Below are positions 1 to 6,435 of a stretch of DNA of 7,541 nucleotides, piece after piece. The notes under the pieces were generated by a model, which worked only from the letters and a program-made list of their open reading frames with translations, made no database searches and was not told the origin of the DNA. Made by a program: the position numbers and the translations under genes. Source of the stretch: Candidatus Levyibacteriota bacterium (GTDB lineage: Bacteria > Patescibacteriota > Microgenomatia > Levybacterales > UBA12049); the NCBI GenBank assembly GCA_023245515.1, contig JAHFKE010000052.1, positions 1 to 7,541 of the forward strand, given 5' to 3'. How positions within the stretch are numbered: the first letter of the stretch is position 1; every line of letters begins with the position of its first letter.

Positions 1-110
1 AAAAGCTCACTGATTATCTATACTGGTACAACTACAAAAGGCCACATGCATCCCTAAAGTATGTGCCGCCTATGACGTTTATTGAAACCCAGCGTCCGAA
101 AAGTGCGTGA
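1..110 (+). CDS. C-terminal end of an IS transposase (rve/DDE integrase core), cut by window edge
   Basis: Reading from base 3, a frame of 35 codons ends in TGA at 108-110. Its translation contains YWYNYKRPHASLKYVPP followed by MTFIE. The pattern W-Y-N-x-x-RPHxSLxYxPP is the hallmark of the extreme C-terminus of integrase-core (rve) transposases of the IS3/IS481 type, just after the catalytic glutamate helix. The enzyme would cut and join the ends of its insertion sequence. Only the tail is visible, so I cannot tell whether the copy is intact, nor choose between IS3 and IS481. The right terminal inverted repeat should lie between the stop codon and eno, but it cannot be identified without the left end. 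The family assignment is pattern recognition from a short stretch; the transposase identity itself is fairly secure. Confidence 0.85.
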   Translation, partial: KLTDYLYWYNYKRPHASLKYVPPMTFIETQRPKSA

Positions 111-142
111 CTTATACAGACTATCTGAGTATTCTGGAGTTG

Positions 143-151
143 TGATAGAAT
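143..151 (+). promoter_or_regulatory. Extended -10 promoter of eno, almost leaderless
   Basis: TGATAGAAT matches an extended -10 box (TGn followed by TATAAT with one mismatch). It ends 6 nt before the eno ATG at 158. Transcription normally begins about 6-8 nt after the -10 box, so the mRNA would start at or next to the ATG. No Shine-Dalgarno sequence precedes the start codon, which fits a leaderless message. No good -35 hexamer is visible at 16-18 bp upstream, which is tolerable for an extended -10 promoter. Confidence 0.5.
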
Positions 152-157
152 TATGGT

Positions 158-1447
158 ATGAAGATTAAGAGTGTTCATGCGCGGCAGATTCTTGATTCTC
201 GTGGAAATCCTACGGTGGAGTGTGATGTCACGCTTGAAAATGGCGTGGTGGGCAGGGCTGCAGTTCCCTCTGGTGCCTCGACTGGGACAAATGAGGCGGT
301 AGAGCTGCGTGATGGTGATGTCACCAAGTACCTAGGTAAAGGGGTGGTCAGGGCTGTCGCAAATGTTAACACGATAATCGCAGATGCGCTTAAGGATATG
401 GATGCTGAGCATCAAAAAGAGATAGATGAGAAGCTTATCGCACTGGATGGTACCCCTAATAAAAGTAAGCTGGGAGCAAATGCGATACTTTCTGTTTCCT
501 TGGCTTGCGCTAAGGCTTCAGCGCAAAATCTGACTATTCCTCTTTTTGAATACTTTTCAAGGCTTACTTCAAAGCCTGCTCCTGCTACCCTCCCCCTTCC
601 TATGATGAATATTATTAATGGAGGAAGGCATGCGGATTTTGCGACTGATATTCAGGAATTCATGATTCTTCCTGTGGGAGCAGCTACTTTTTCTGATGGT
701 CTTCGCATGGGTGCTGAGGTGTTCGCGCATCTTGGCAAAGTTCTTAAATCAAAAGGATATGAAACAACTGTAGGAGATGAGGGGGGGTATGCTCCGAGAG
801 TCAGAAATGGGAATGCTGAAGCGCTTGAGTTGATAGCAGAGGCTATCAAGAATGCAGGATATACGATAGGTAAAGATATCGTGCTTGCTCTGGATGTGGC
901 TGCCTCAGAGTTAATGCATGAAGGGAAATATCTCCTCAAAGCTGAAGCAAAGGAGTTGACGAGTGAGCAGATGGTAGACTGGCTCTCTCAGCTTTGTAAG
1001 CAGTACCCTATTGTCTCGATTGAAGACGGACTTGGAGAGGGTGATTGGGAGGGGTGGGTGCATATGACTCAGGGGCTCGGAGAAAAAATACAAATCGTGG
1101 GCGATGATCTGCTCGTTACGAATAGTACCTTTGTAGATGAAGCTATTAAGAAAAAAGCATGCAATGCAGTGTTGGTGAAGCTGAACCAGATCGGTACGCT
1201 GACTGAAACAATTGCCTGTATCGAGATGGCAAGTAATGCAGGGTGGCATTCTATTATCTCTCATCGGTCAGGGGAGACTGAAGATACGACCATTGCACAT
1301 CTAGCAGTGGGCTTGGCAACAGGTCAGATAAAGACAGGATCATTGTCTAGAACGGATAGGGTTGCGAAGTATAATGAATTATTAAGAATTGAAGAAACGT
1401 TGGGTGATAAAGCAAAATTTCTTACCCCAAGCTTCGGCGTAAAATAG
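158..1447 (+). CDS. eno: Enolase (phosphopyruvate hydratase)
   Basis: Cytosolic glycolytic enzyme that interconverts 2-phosphoglycerate and phosphoenolpyruvate with Mg2+. The 429 residues match the usual family length and every hallmark is present: the mobile loop PSGASTG at 37-43, NGGRHAD with His158, IQEFM with Glu167, GDEGGYAP with catalytic Glu208, LALDVAAS with metal ligand Asp246, SIEDGL with Glu289, VGDDLL with Asp316, KLNQIG with catalytic base Lys341, SHRSGETED with His369 and GQIKTGS with Lys392. Tyr replaces the commoner Phe in GDEGGFAP, a conservative change. The ATG at 158 gives the canonical N-terminus ending in LDSRGNPTVE. An IS transposase ends 47 bp upstream, leaving only a short promoter region. 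The 3' end overlaps ppcA, transcribed from the other side, by 26 bp. The enzyme should be fully functional. Confidence 0.99.
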   Translation: MKIKSVHARQILDSRGNPTVECDVTLENGVVGRAAVPSGASTGTNEAVELRDGDVTKYLGKGVVRAVANVNTIIADALKDMDAEHQKEIDEKLIALDGTPNKSKLGANAILSVSLACAKASAQNLTIPLFEYFSRLTSKPAPATLPLPMMNIINGGRHADFATDIQEFMILPVGAATFSDGLRMGAEVFAHLGKVLKSKGYETTVGDEGGYAPRVRNGNAEALELIAEAIKNAGYTIGKDIVLALDVAASELMHEGKYLLKAEAKELTSEQMVDWLSQLCKQYPIVSIEDGLGEGDWEGWVHMTQGLGEKIQIVGDDLLVTNSTFVDEAIKKKACNAVLVKLNQIGTLTETIACIEMASNAGWHSIISHRSGETEDTTIAHLAVGLATGQIKTGSLSRTDRVAKYNELLRIEETLGDKAKFLTPSFGVK

Positions 1448-2930
1448 CAGCGCGCACAATAAGTTCGGTTGTCTTCTCCCCCTTTCTAAATGCATCATAT
1501 ATTTTACTTGTAAGAATTTGATGCTCTTTTTCCTCAAATGTTTCTGGAGTAAATTTCTCACCTACGTACGATTCAAGTATTTTAATACGCTTTTTGAACG
1601 ATTTGATGACGGGATAGTCTTTGATTAGTTTATCCAGGTTTTCTTTGTTAAGGTAGCGACCAGCACGAATAAGGTCGTGCTTTATGTATTTGTAATATTT
1701 CTCTATAGTTTCTATTTGTCCCAACTCAAGTGCCTTTTCAATACCGCTGCCGGTTCCCATAAGCTCAGGCGGAATACCGATTGAATACAGAGCAGCTGTA
1801 AATCCAATAGCCCTAGGTAATGTTACTTTACCCATGCCGCGTGAGTAGCCAAAAAGCCCGATATGCTGGACTCTTTCGCGTCTTTTCGGAAGCTGAGCGG
1901 CAAGACCATTGATAAGAGGCGCCAATCTCTCAACGGTGAGTTTATAATTTTTCTCAAAATATGGAATAAGATTGATGAGAATTTTCTCATCCTTTGCAGG
2001 AACCGATTGTACATGGCCTTTTGGTAAAAGTGTATTAAGTTTTTGTATGCCCTTTTTAACAACGTCTTTCTCATAATCGTATCGAAATGCGCTTTGGATA
2101 AGAACGGTTCGAACGCCACGATATTCGTCAATAAATTGCTCAGGATTATCGGGGGTCAGTCCTCCGCGAAATGGAAGAGATGCAGTTCCTATGATGGGAT
2201 ACATTGGTATGTTCAATTTTTTAGCTAATGCAGCATACCGTGAGAAGGCAATTTTTATAGCCAGAACAGTTGGCACGAGTCCTGAGTTAAGTGCAGGATC
2301 AGATCTAGCAACATAGGGACGGAGGTAAATGGGAGTTTTTTTAAATTGTTTTTTGTATCTATTGATATATTCTTCTAAAATCGCATCTGAGTTGATAATA
2401 GTCGAAACCTGTTCAAAAAGGGGAATGAGTTCCAGGGTATCAATGGTCTTCTCATCGAAACGATATAATTCATGCTTTAATTCGCTTATCTCCTTGAACG
2501 CTTCCTGAATGGCGATCATCTCCGAAGCGCTTTCTGTCATAGGGAGAATGACTTCAAAAAGCGGTGGTGAATGGAGTCCTACTTTTTTGGTGAGAGCGGA
2601 AGCGCTTAAAAGATTGAGAAAAGCACGCGCAAGACGGAATTCTGTTTCTGCTTTGGGATTGGGCAGGCGAAAGGTCAAAAAGCACTCTTTACCTAGTTGA
2701 TTCTCTTTGAAATAGTCATAATACTCCCCGAGAAGCCGCTCGATAACTGATTCGTCTACAAGCTTGCCTTCCCAGTCCCATTTATATTCCTGAATATCAA
2801 GATCGGAAAATGCCAAGTAGGTTTCTCTATGTTCCTGCTGCACCGTGATAAATGCTGAGTCATGCCAGTAAGGAATGCTAGCATGATCAGGATGCTGAGA
2901 CGCCATGGTTGAAGGAATTTTGCGTTTCAT
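1422..2930 (-). CDS. ppcA: Archaeal-type phosphoenolpyruvate carboxylase
   Basis: Carboxylates PEP with bicarbonate to give oxaloacetate and phosphate, feeding C4 acids and aspartate. The 502 residues fit the short archaeal-type family (about 500 residues, versus roughly 900 in the classical bacterial/plant enzyme). The N-terminal signature is TMASQHPDHAS at 8-18, followed by ILPMTES at 128-134, RPYVARSDPALNSG at 204-217, the glycine/arginine loop GTASLPFRGG at 248-257, QSAFRYDY at 279-286 and the C-terminal RRSLG. The reading frame opens 28 codons further upstream, but the ATG at 2930 gives the family's conserved N-terminus and follows both a TATAAT box and a GGGGGG stretch. Archaeal-type PEPC occurs in archaea and a scatter of bacteria, including clostridia, lactic acid bacteria and CPR members. 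Its convergent neighbour makes its substrate. Confidence 0.97.
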   Translation of the reverse strand: MKRKIPSTMASQHPDHASIPYWHDSAFITVQQEHRETYLAFSDLDIQEYKWDWEGKLVDESVIERLLGEYYDYFKENQLGKECFLTFRLPNPKAETEFRLARAFLNLLSASALTKKVGLHSPPLFEVILPMTESASEMIAIQEAFKEISELKHELYRFDEKTIDTLELIPLFEQVSTIINSDAILEEYINRYKKQFKKTPIYLRPYVARSDPALNSGLVPTVLAIKIAFSRYAALAKKLNIPMYPIIGTASLPFRGGLTPDNPEQFIDEYRGVRTVLIQSAFRYDYEKDVVKKGIQKLNTLLPKGHVQSVPAKDEKILINLIPYFEKNYKLTVERLAPLINGLAAQLPKRRERVQHIGLFGYSRGMGKVTLPRAIGFTAALYSIGIPPELMGTGSGIEKALELGQIETIEKYYKYIKHDLIRAGRYLNKENLDKLIKDYPVIKSFKKRIKILESYVGEKFTPETFEEKEHQILTSKIYDAFRKGEKTTELIVRAAILRRSLG

Positions 2931-2933
2931 TGT

Positions 2934-2945
2934 CCCCCCATTATA
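2934..2945 (-). promoter_or_regulatory. ppcA -10 box and purine-rich start region
   Basis: On the minus strand a perfect TATAAT (2945-2940) is followed directly by GGGGGG (2939-2934), then ACA and the ATG. The box ends 9 nt before the start codon, so transcription from it would give a leader of only 0-3 nt. The G run could instead act as a weak Shine-Dalgarno for messages reading through from the gene upstream. A poor -35 candidate (TTGTTT) lies at a long 19-bp spacing. Confidence 0.5.
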
Positions 2946-3017
2946 TAGAAATTTTCTGAAAAAGAAACAAGTTATCGTCGAGGGTCTTATGGAGAAATAA
3001 TGAGGTGATAGCAATTC

Positions 3018-3830
3018 TTATTCTTCTTTGCAAATAAATTCTGCTTCGCTGAGGATCTTTTCGTGTTCTTGGGGAGAGAGGTAAAGGATGTTGAGAGAGA
3101 TTGGGTTTTGGACGATATCCTTGCATAAGATAATGTGATTTTCCAGAAGGGTCATTTTCTGTGAGTTGGAGAGTGAGGTGAGGAGGGTTATCGGATGGAG
3201 GTGGGATTTCTCGATAAGATCGCGCAGGCCCTCCCCTGCCGGGTAATCCCAGCTGATGATTTTCATACCACTACACTGTGCGTAGGTGTTGGCGTCAATG
3301 GTGGTCTTGGTATTGGTGACGAGCCAGACATCGTCTATCTTATTTCGCGTCTTCACGTCCTCAAAGCGAGCATGAGTATAGAGCGCGACGTGGATTTCAG
3401 ACCTGGCCCCGGGACTATTATGAAATTTGGCTTCAATCATTGAGGTCTTACCCTCCTTTTCTGCTAGGACATCTATCTCATGAGTGACGCATTTGCCGCT
3501 AAGGATTTGTCGGACTTTAGTACGATAACCCTCCGCGTCCAGAATTCTTGCTATAAAGTCTTCGAAGGGATAGCCGGTGGGACCAAGCATACTGATAGCT
3601 TCTTTGAGACTATATTTGCTTTTGAAGTAGGGGCGTCCAGACTGACTGAGGAAGTCAAGGATATACTGATAAATTTCTGAAGTTGAAATTCCATCATACA
3701 ATTTATTTTTCACATAGGTGAGCACTTCGCCTTGGAGGGCATGTGGTATCCCAGCTCTCTTGATAGAGCCAATAATTGCCTGTTCGCTAAAAGGCTCTCT
3801 GCTGTGGTCAGCTTTTATGACGTGATACAT
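3018..3830 (-). CDS. ATP-cone domain fused to Mrr-type (PD-(D/E)XK) nuclease domain
   Basis: The 270 residues fall into three parts. Residues 1-88 resemble an ATP-cone, the nucleotide-sensing module of ribonucleotide reductases and NrdR: VIKADHSREPFSEQAI, then SIKRAGIP, then the YDGISTSEIY helix pair and KYSLKEAI. Residues 89-205 resemble the Mrr/type IV restriction endonuclease core: PFEDFIARIL, HEIDV with Asp120, and MIEAKFH with the Glu133-x-Lys135 dyad, ending in WDYPAGEGLRDLI. The tail at 212-270 looks like a helix-hairpin-helix-type helical segment. Catalytic residues appear intact, so DNA cleavage gated by nucleotide binding is plausible, but substrate and trigger are unknown. No transmembrane segment is seen, so it should be cytoplasmic. 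It starts 60 bp after the 171-residue membrane protein gene and has the strongest ribosome binding site in the window. Confidence 0.85.
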   Translation of the reverse strand: MYHVIKADHSREPFSEQAIIGSIKRAGIPHALQGEVLTYVKNKLYDGISTSEIYQYILDFLSQSGRPYFKSKYSLKEAISMLGPTGYPFEDFIARILDAEGYRTKVRQILSGKCVTHEIDVLAEKEGKTSMIEAKFHNSPGARSEIHVALYTHARFEDVKTRNKIDDVWLVTNTKTTIDANTYAQCSGMKIISWDYPAGEGLRDLIEKSHLHPITLLTSLSNSQKMTLLENHIILCKDIVQNPISLNILYLSPQEHEKILSEAEFICKEE

Positions 3831-3840
3831 ATAGAGATCG

Positions 3841-3854
3841 TCCTCCTCTGAGGA
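3841..3854 (-). promoter_or_regulatory. Ribosome binding site of the ATP-cone nuclease gene, within a small hairpin
   Basis: The minus strand carries AGAGGAGGA (3849-3841), a near-perfect Shine-Dalgarno, 10-11 nt before the ATG at 3830. Just before it lies TCCTC (3854-3850), which can pair with GAGGA (3845-3841) across an AGAG tetraloop, giving a 5-bp stem that would cover the site. The binding site is clear from sequence; regulation by the hairpin is inference. Confidence 0.6.
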
Positions 3855-3862
3855 TCTTCGAC

Positions 3863-3916
3863 TTAACCCGCTCAGCGGGTTCGCAATACGCTAGCACCCC
3901 TCGGGGAGGGGGTTAA
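3863..3916. repeat. Palindromic module bounded by TTAACCC / GGGTTAA, containing two hairpins
   Basis: On the plus strand TTAACCC (3863-3869) and GGGTTAA (3910-3916) form a perfect 7-bp inverted repeat enclosing 40 bp. Inside are a 7-bp stem with a 3-nt loop, AACCCGC-TCA-GCGGGTT (3865-3881), and a 6-bp stem with a 3-nt loop, CCCCTC-GGG-GAGGGG (3897-3911). It is clearly richer in G and C than its surroundings. It covers the last codons and the TAG stop of the 171-residue membrane protein. No T-run follows either stem on the minus strand, so it is not a classical intrinsic terminator. It resembles small REP/MITE-like palindromic elements, but no second copy occurs in this window. Confidence 0.45.
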
Positions 3917-4406
3917 ATTCTGCTTTGAGATTGCGCATGCTTTCTGCGACGTTAAAGTTCAGGTAGAAAGTAAGGGGAAGATTGCAAACAGCTTCTTTGC
4001 TGAGCCCTTTTTTCAAGAACCAGTCTGTGGCGTCGGTTTTGGCCTGAGTTAGGTCAACAGTAAAGATCTCGACTTGAAATTGGTCAGGTGTGGGAATATA
4101 TTCTATGCTGTATTCATATGTTTTATCGAGGGGACTGGACATGGTCACAAGTCGTGCTCTTATTTCTTTATCGCGTTGAGAAAGAGGTGGCCTTTCTTCA
4201 AGGATCTTAAGCATTTTGGTATTACCTTCCGGACTATACTTTACAGCAGGTTCTGTGGACGTGCTTACTGGGCTCTCTGATTTTTTCGTGGATGTTGGGT
4301 GTTGCTTAAGCGTGGCGTAGAAGGCGAGTATAGTAGCGAGAAGTATTGCGACGACGATGCTTATGATAACAACCCTTTTTTGTATAAGTTTATTTATTTT
4401 TTCCAT
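3891..4406 (-). CDS. Single-pass membrane-anchored protein of unknown function
   Basis: A 171-residue protein not assigned to a named family. A basic N-terminus (KINKLIQKR) precedes one strongly hydrophobic segment at about 12-32, so it is probably anchored with the N-terminus inside and the rest outside. A Ser/Thr/Pro/Lys-rich linker at 36-58 leads to a mixed alpha/beta domain at about 60-171 with KTYEYSIEYIPTPDQFQVEI, a TDATDWFLKKG stretch and CNLPLTFYLNF. Only two cysteines are present, Cys141 and the C-terminal Cys171, which could form a disulfide. The ATG lies 3 nt after the stop of the protease-transglycosylase gene, with only a weak GGAA as binding site, so translation is probably coupled. 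A shared surface role with that protein is inferred from position. The last codons lie inside a palindromic module, so the native C-terminus may have been altered. Confidence 0.8.
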   Translation of the reverse strand: MEKINKLIQKRVVIISIVVAILLATILAFYATLKQHPTSTKKSESPVSTSTEPAVKYSPEGNTKMLKILEERPPLSQRDKEIRARLVTMSSPLDKTYEYSIEYIPTPDQFQVEIFTVDLTQAKTDATDWFLKKGLSKEAVCNLPLTFYLNFNVAESMRNLKAEFNPLPEGC

Positions 4407-4409
4407 ACT

Positions 4410-6365
4410 TTATTTCCAAAATTGCCTGGCGCATCCCCAGTAGCGGAAGGAGCCACCTATCTTCTTATTATACCCAACAGCATTCTTTGCTTGCGACTTC
4501 CACTCTACATCTCCATGGTCCAGGGGGCCATTAAGTCCCCGTCCCATCTGGAAAAGTCCCCATGTTCCTGCGGGATCAGGACTATGACTGAAAGGGGCGT
4601 ATGCGTTGGGATTGTAACCGCTCTCGCATGGAGCGATAGTATTGAACCACTTATCGGCAGTCGCGGGATCGGCTTCCTTGAGTAATTTATACAGACCGTC
4701 TTTAGTGAAATCGCACTTGGGATCACCAAAATTTTTCTTCAACGGATTTTTCTGGATGTCAGCGGCATACTTGGTCGTATCACAATTCCCTGATGGTTGA
4801 TCATTCCGAGCCGCAGGCTGGGTAGGTTCGGGAGTTGGTGTTGTCTTGCATTTGTTCTGGTCGCTGATGCACTCAAATTCAGGGTCATTGCCGATTTTAA
4901 GACGAACGTCGTCGGTTCCGGGCTTCCATCTCGTGAGAGGCGGGCAGCCGTCATTGGAAGCGTTAGCGCCGTCAAACTTGCCGGCTATGATATTCATCTC
5001 CGCGTTGAGTATGCATAGTGCAACTTTATGAAATTTTACTGTTTTTGGTCTATGATCAGCCATTATGCTATCTCCGGCCGGCGCATGCATCCCTACGCCC
5101 TCTTTTGCGTAGCTGCATGTCTTGGTGTATTCTTCAGATTTGGCCACACCTTTCCACAATGGATTTTCTCCATCTCCCTTGTAACAGTTAGTGAATATTT
5201 CTGGTTCCATCTCCGTAGCATCTTTATCTCCTCCATATTCATCAAGCAGGTACCCAAACGTATGTCCAAACTCATGAACAAAACTTGACCTGTCATTTTC
5301 AGTAGTGGGGAGGCAATTGGATACAATACGGGGAGTTGCTCCAAATAATCCCTGACCACCAGCTGGACCCTTGTTAACAATAGCCCAAACATTAAAATTA
5401 ACACCGGATGCAAGAGCCTTTTCCTCCATTTTTTTCATGCACTCCGGATTATTTGTCCCGCCTGCATCTACCTTACAGTCATCAATTGAAACGTATGCTT
5501 TATGAAATTCAATCTGCGAAGCTCTGGTTTTAAAGGGTTCATAACTAAGAAGGAGGGGCATGAGTGTTTCGTCAATGCACTGATTGAATTCATTTTCGTC
5601 ATCAAAGAGGTTAGCCAAAACAAGGATGTTTACTTTACCGTTGTATGACTTCTCTCTCAGTCCACTGGGTCCATCGGCTGCTTCGGCACGTTTGGTGAAA
5701 AAATCAAAATTGAGCAAATGATCTTTTTGTTTTTGAAGATTAAGAAAGTCTTCTCCGTTGATTGTCTGTACATTGAGGTGGTCATTGCTAATCGGGATTT
5801 CCCCAAGAGCACTCGAGAATACACGGACACCATTTTTATCGAAAATTTCAATGGTTTTGGCATCGTCATACCATGGAAGAGCGAGTATGACGCCAACCTT
5901 TGGTAAGACGACGGTCTTTCCCTCTAGTCTTCCGTCTTCAGTTCTATCTTCGTTCAGAACAGTATCGTCTATTGCGAAGGGTTGATTATAGAGAATGCGC
6001 TTTTCTTGACTCGTAAGCCGTACTGAGTAACCATGCTTATCAGTCGCCGGCCCTTTGGGAAAGCTCTTTTTTTCTGTGGCTCGAAGGGATTGAAATTTAG
6101 AAGATTGACTTGCTTCATAATTAAATGTCACTTCAAGGATTTTTTCAGGAGCAGGCACATCACCGTCTTTGATTGCCTGTTCTTGACTCTTCCAGCCGAC
6201 GACGCGGTTGGTTGCGGATTGTTCAGATCCACCCTTAGGTTTAGATTCTGTCGACTTATCCGGAAAAGTATAAGAGAAGGTGAGAAAAAAGAGTCCTACT
6301 AATATGATGGAGACAAAGGCAGTCAATCTTTTATGCCTTCTTAGGATTGAGATGTCAAAAGCCAT
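4410..6365 (-). CDS. Membrane-anchored M64-like metalloprotease / lytic transglycosylase fusion
   Basis: A 651-residue exported protein. Basic residues RRHKR (9-13) precede a transmembrane anchor at about 14-33. After a variable region, residues about 243-460 form a zinc-protease domain: HEFGHTFGYLLDEY at 364-377 gives zinc ligands His364 and His368, catalytic Glu365 and the DEY ending typical of peptidase family M64 (IgA peptidase-like); Met435 in DSIMADHRP is a plausible Met-turn. A Thr/Pro-rich linker (508-524) leads to a C-terminal SLT/lysozyme-like domain, with CESGYNPNA (catalytic Glu581 expected) and GTWGLFQMG (603-606 GLFQ), which would cleave the glycan strands of peptidoglycan. All 14 cysteines lie after residue 260, fitting disulfides outside the cell. 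The M64 assignment and zinc site are well supported by motif; the transglycosylase domain is short and ends 70 residues after Glu581. Targets are unknown. Confidence 0.85.
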   Translation of the reverse strand: MAFDISILRRHKRLTAFVSIILVGLFFLTFSYTFPDKSTESKPKGGSEQSATNRVVGWKSQEQAIKDGDVPAPEKILEVTFNYEASQSSKFQSLRATEKKSFPKGPATDKHGYSVRLTSQEKRILYNQPFAIDDTVLNEDRTEDGRLEGKTVVLPKVGVILALPWYDDAKTIEIFDKNGVRVFSSALGEIPISNDHLNVQTINGEDFLNLQKQKDHLLNFDFFTKRAEAADGPSGLREKSYNGKVNILVLANLFDDENEFNQCIDETLMPLLLSYEPFKTRASQIEFHKAYVSIDDCKVDAGGTNNPECMKKMEEKALASGVNFNVWAIVNKGPAGGQGLFGATPRIVSNCLPTTENDRSSFVHEFGHTFGYLLDEYGGDKDATEMEPEIFTNCYKGDGENPLWKGVAKSEEYTKTCSYAKEGVGMHAPAGDSIMADHRPKTVKFHKVALCILNAEMNIIAGKFDGANASNDGCPPLTRWKPGTDDVRLKIGNDPEFECISDQNKCKTTPTPEPTQPAARNDQPSGNCDTTKYAADIQKNPLKKNFGDPKCDFTKDGLYKLLKEADPATADKWFNTIAPCESGYNPNAYAPFSHSPDPAGTWGLFQMGRGLNGPLDHGDVEWKSQAKNAVGYNKKIGGSFRYWGCARQFWK

Positions 6366-6386
6366 TATCTTAAGCTTAGGTCATTT

Positions 6387-6392
6387 TTTATA
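6387..6392 (-). promoter_or_regulatory. Possible -10 box for the protease-transglycosylase operon
   Basis: TATAAA on the minus strand ends 21 nt before the ATG at 6365. No recognisable -35 hexamer lies at the right distance, and no Shine-Dalgarno appears in the short A/T-rich leader. The site lies close to the divergent promoter of the 255-residue gene, so the two could compete for RNA polymerase. Tentative. Confidence 0.3.
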
Positions 6393-6399
6393 CTTTGTA

Positions 6400-6427
6400 A
6401 AGACATTTAGGAACTTTTTGCTATAAT
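6400..6427 (+). promoter_or_regulatory. Extended -10 promoter of the 255-residue protein gene, leaderless
   Basis: A perfect extended -10, TGCTATAAT (6419-6427), is preceded at a 16-bp spacing by AAGACA (6400-6405), matching four of six bases of the -35 consensus. The box ends 8 nt before the ATG at 6436, so transcription should begin on or within a base or two of the start codon. There is no Shine-Dalgarno. This is the strongest promoter-like sequence in the window. Confidence 0.65.
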
Positions 6428-6435
6428 TGCTACCG

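Noticed and set aside
911..1264. 117-residue antisense open frame within enolase
   Set aside because: Fully inside a strongly conserved gene, cysteine- and leucine-rich as expected of an antisense shadow, with no supporting start signal.
2947..2957. Near-palindrome AGAAATTTTCT as an operator for ppcA
   Set aside because: Very A/T-rich and only 11 bp, expected often by chance in such sequence, with no second copy in the window.
2931..3014. Upstream extension of the ppcA reading frame by 28 codons
   Set aside because: The extra residues are unlike the family N-terminus, and the extension would cover the promoter-like TATAAT; the ATG at 2930 gives the conserved TMASQHPD start.
3865..3881. Intrinsic terminator after the membrane protein gene
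   Set aside because: The stem is good, but no run of T follows it on the minus strand and the plus strand has none either.
4299..5413. Several open frames of 60-130 residues on both strands inside the protease fusion gene
   Set aside because: They lie entirely or almost entirely within that gene, whose own frame has clear domain motifs; their translations show no coherent family features.
6427..6435. TTG start for the 255-residue gene
   Set aside because: It would overlap the -10 box and add only three residues; the ATG at 6436 is more likely.
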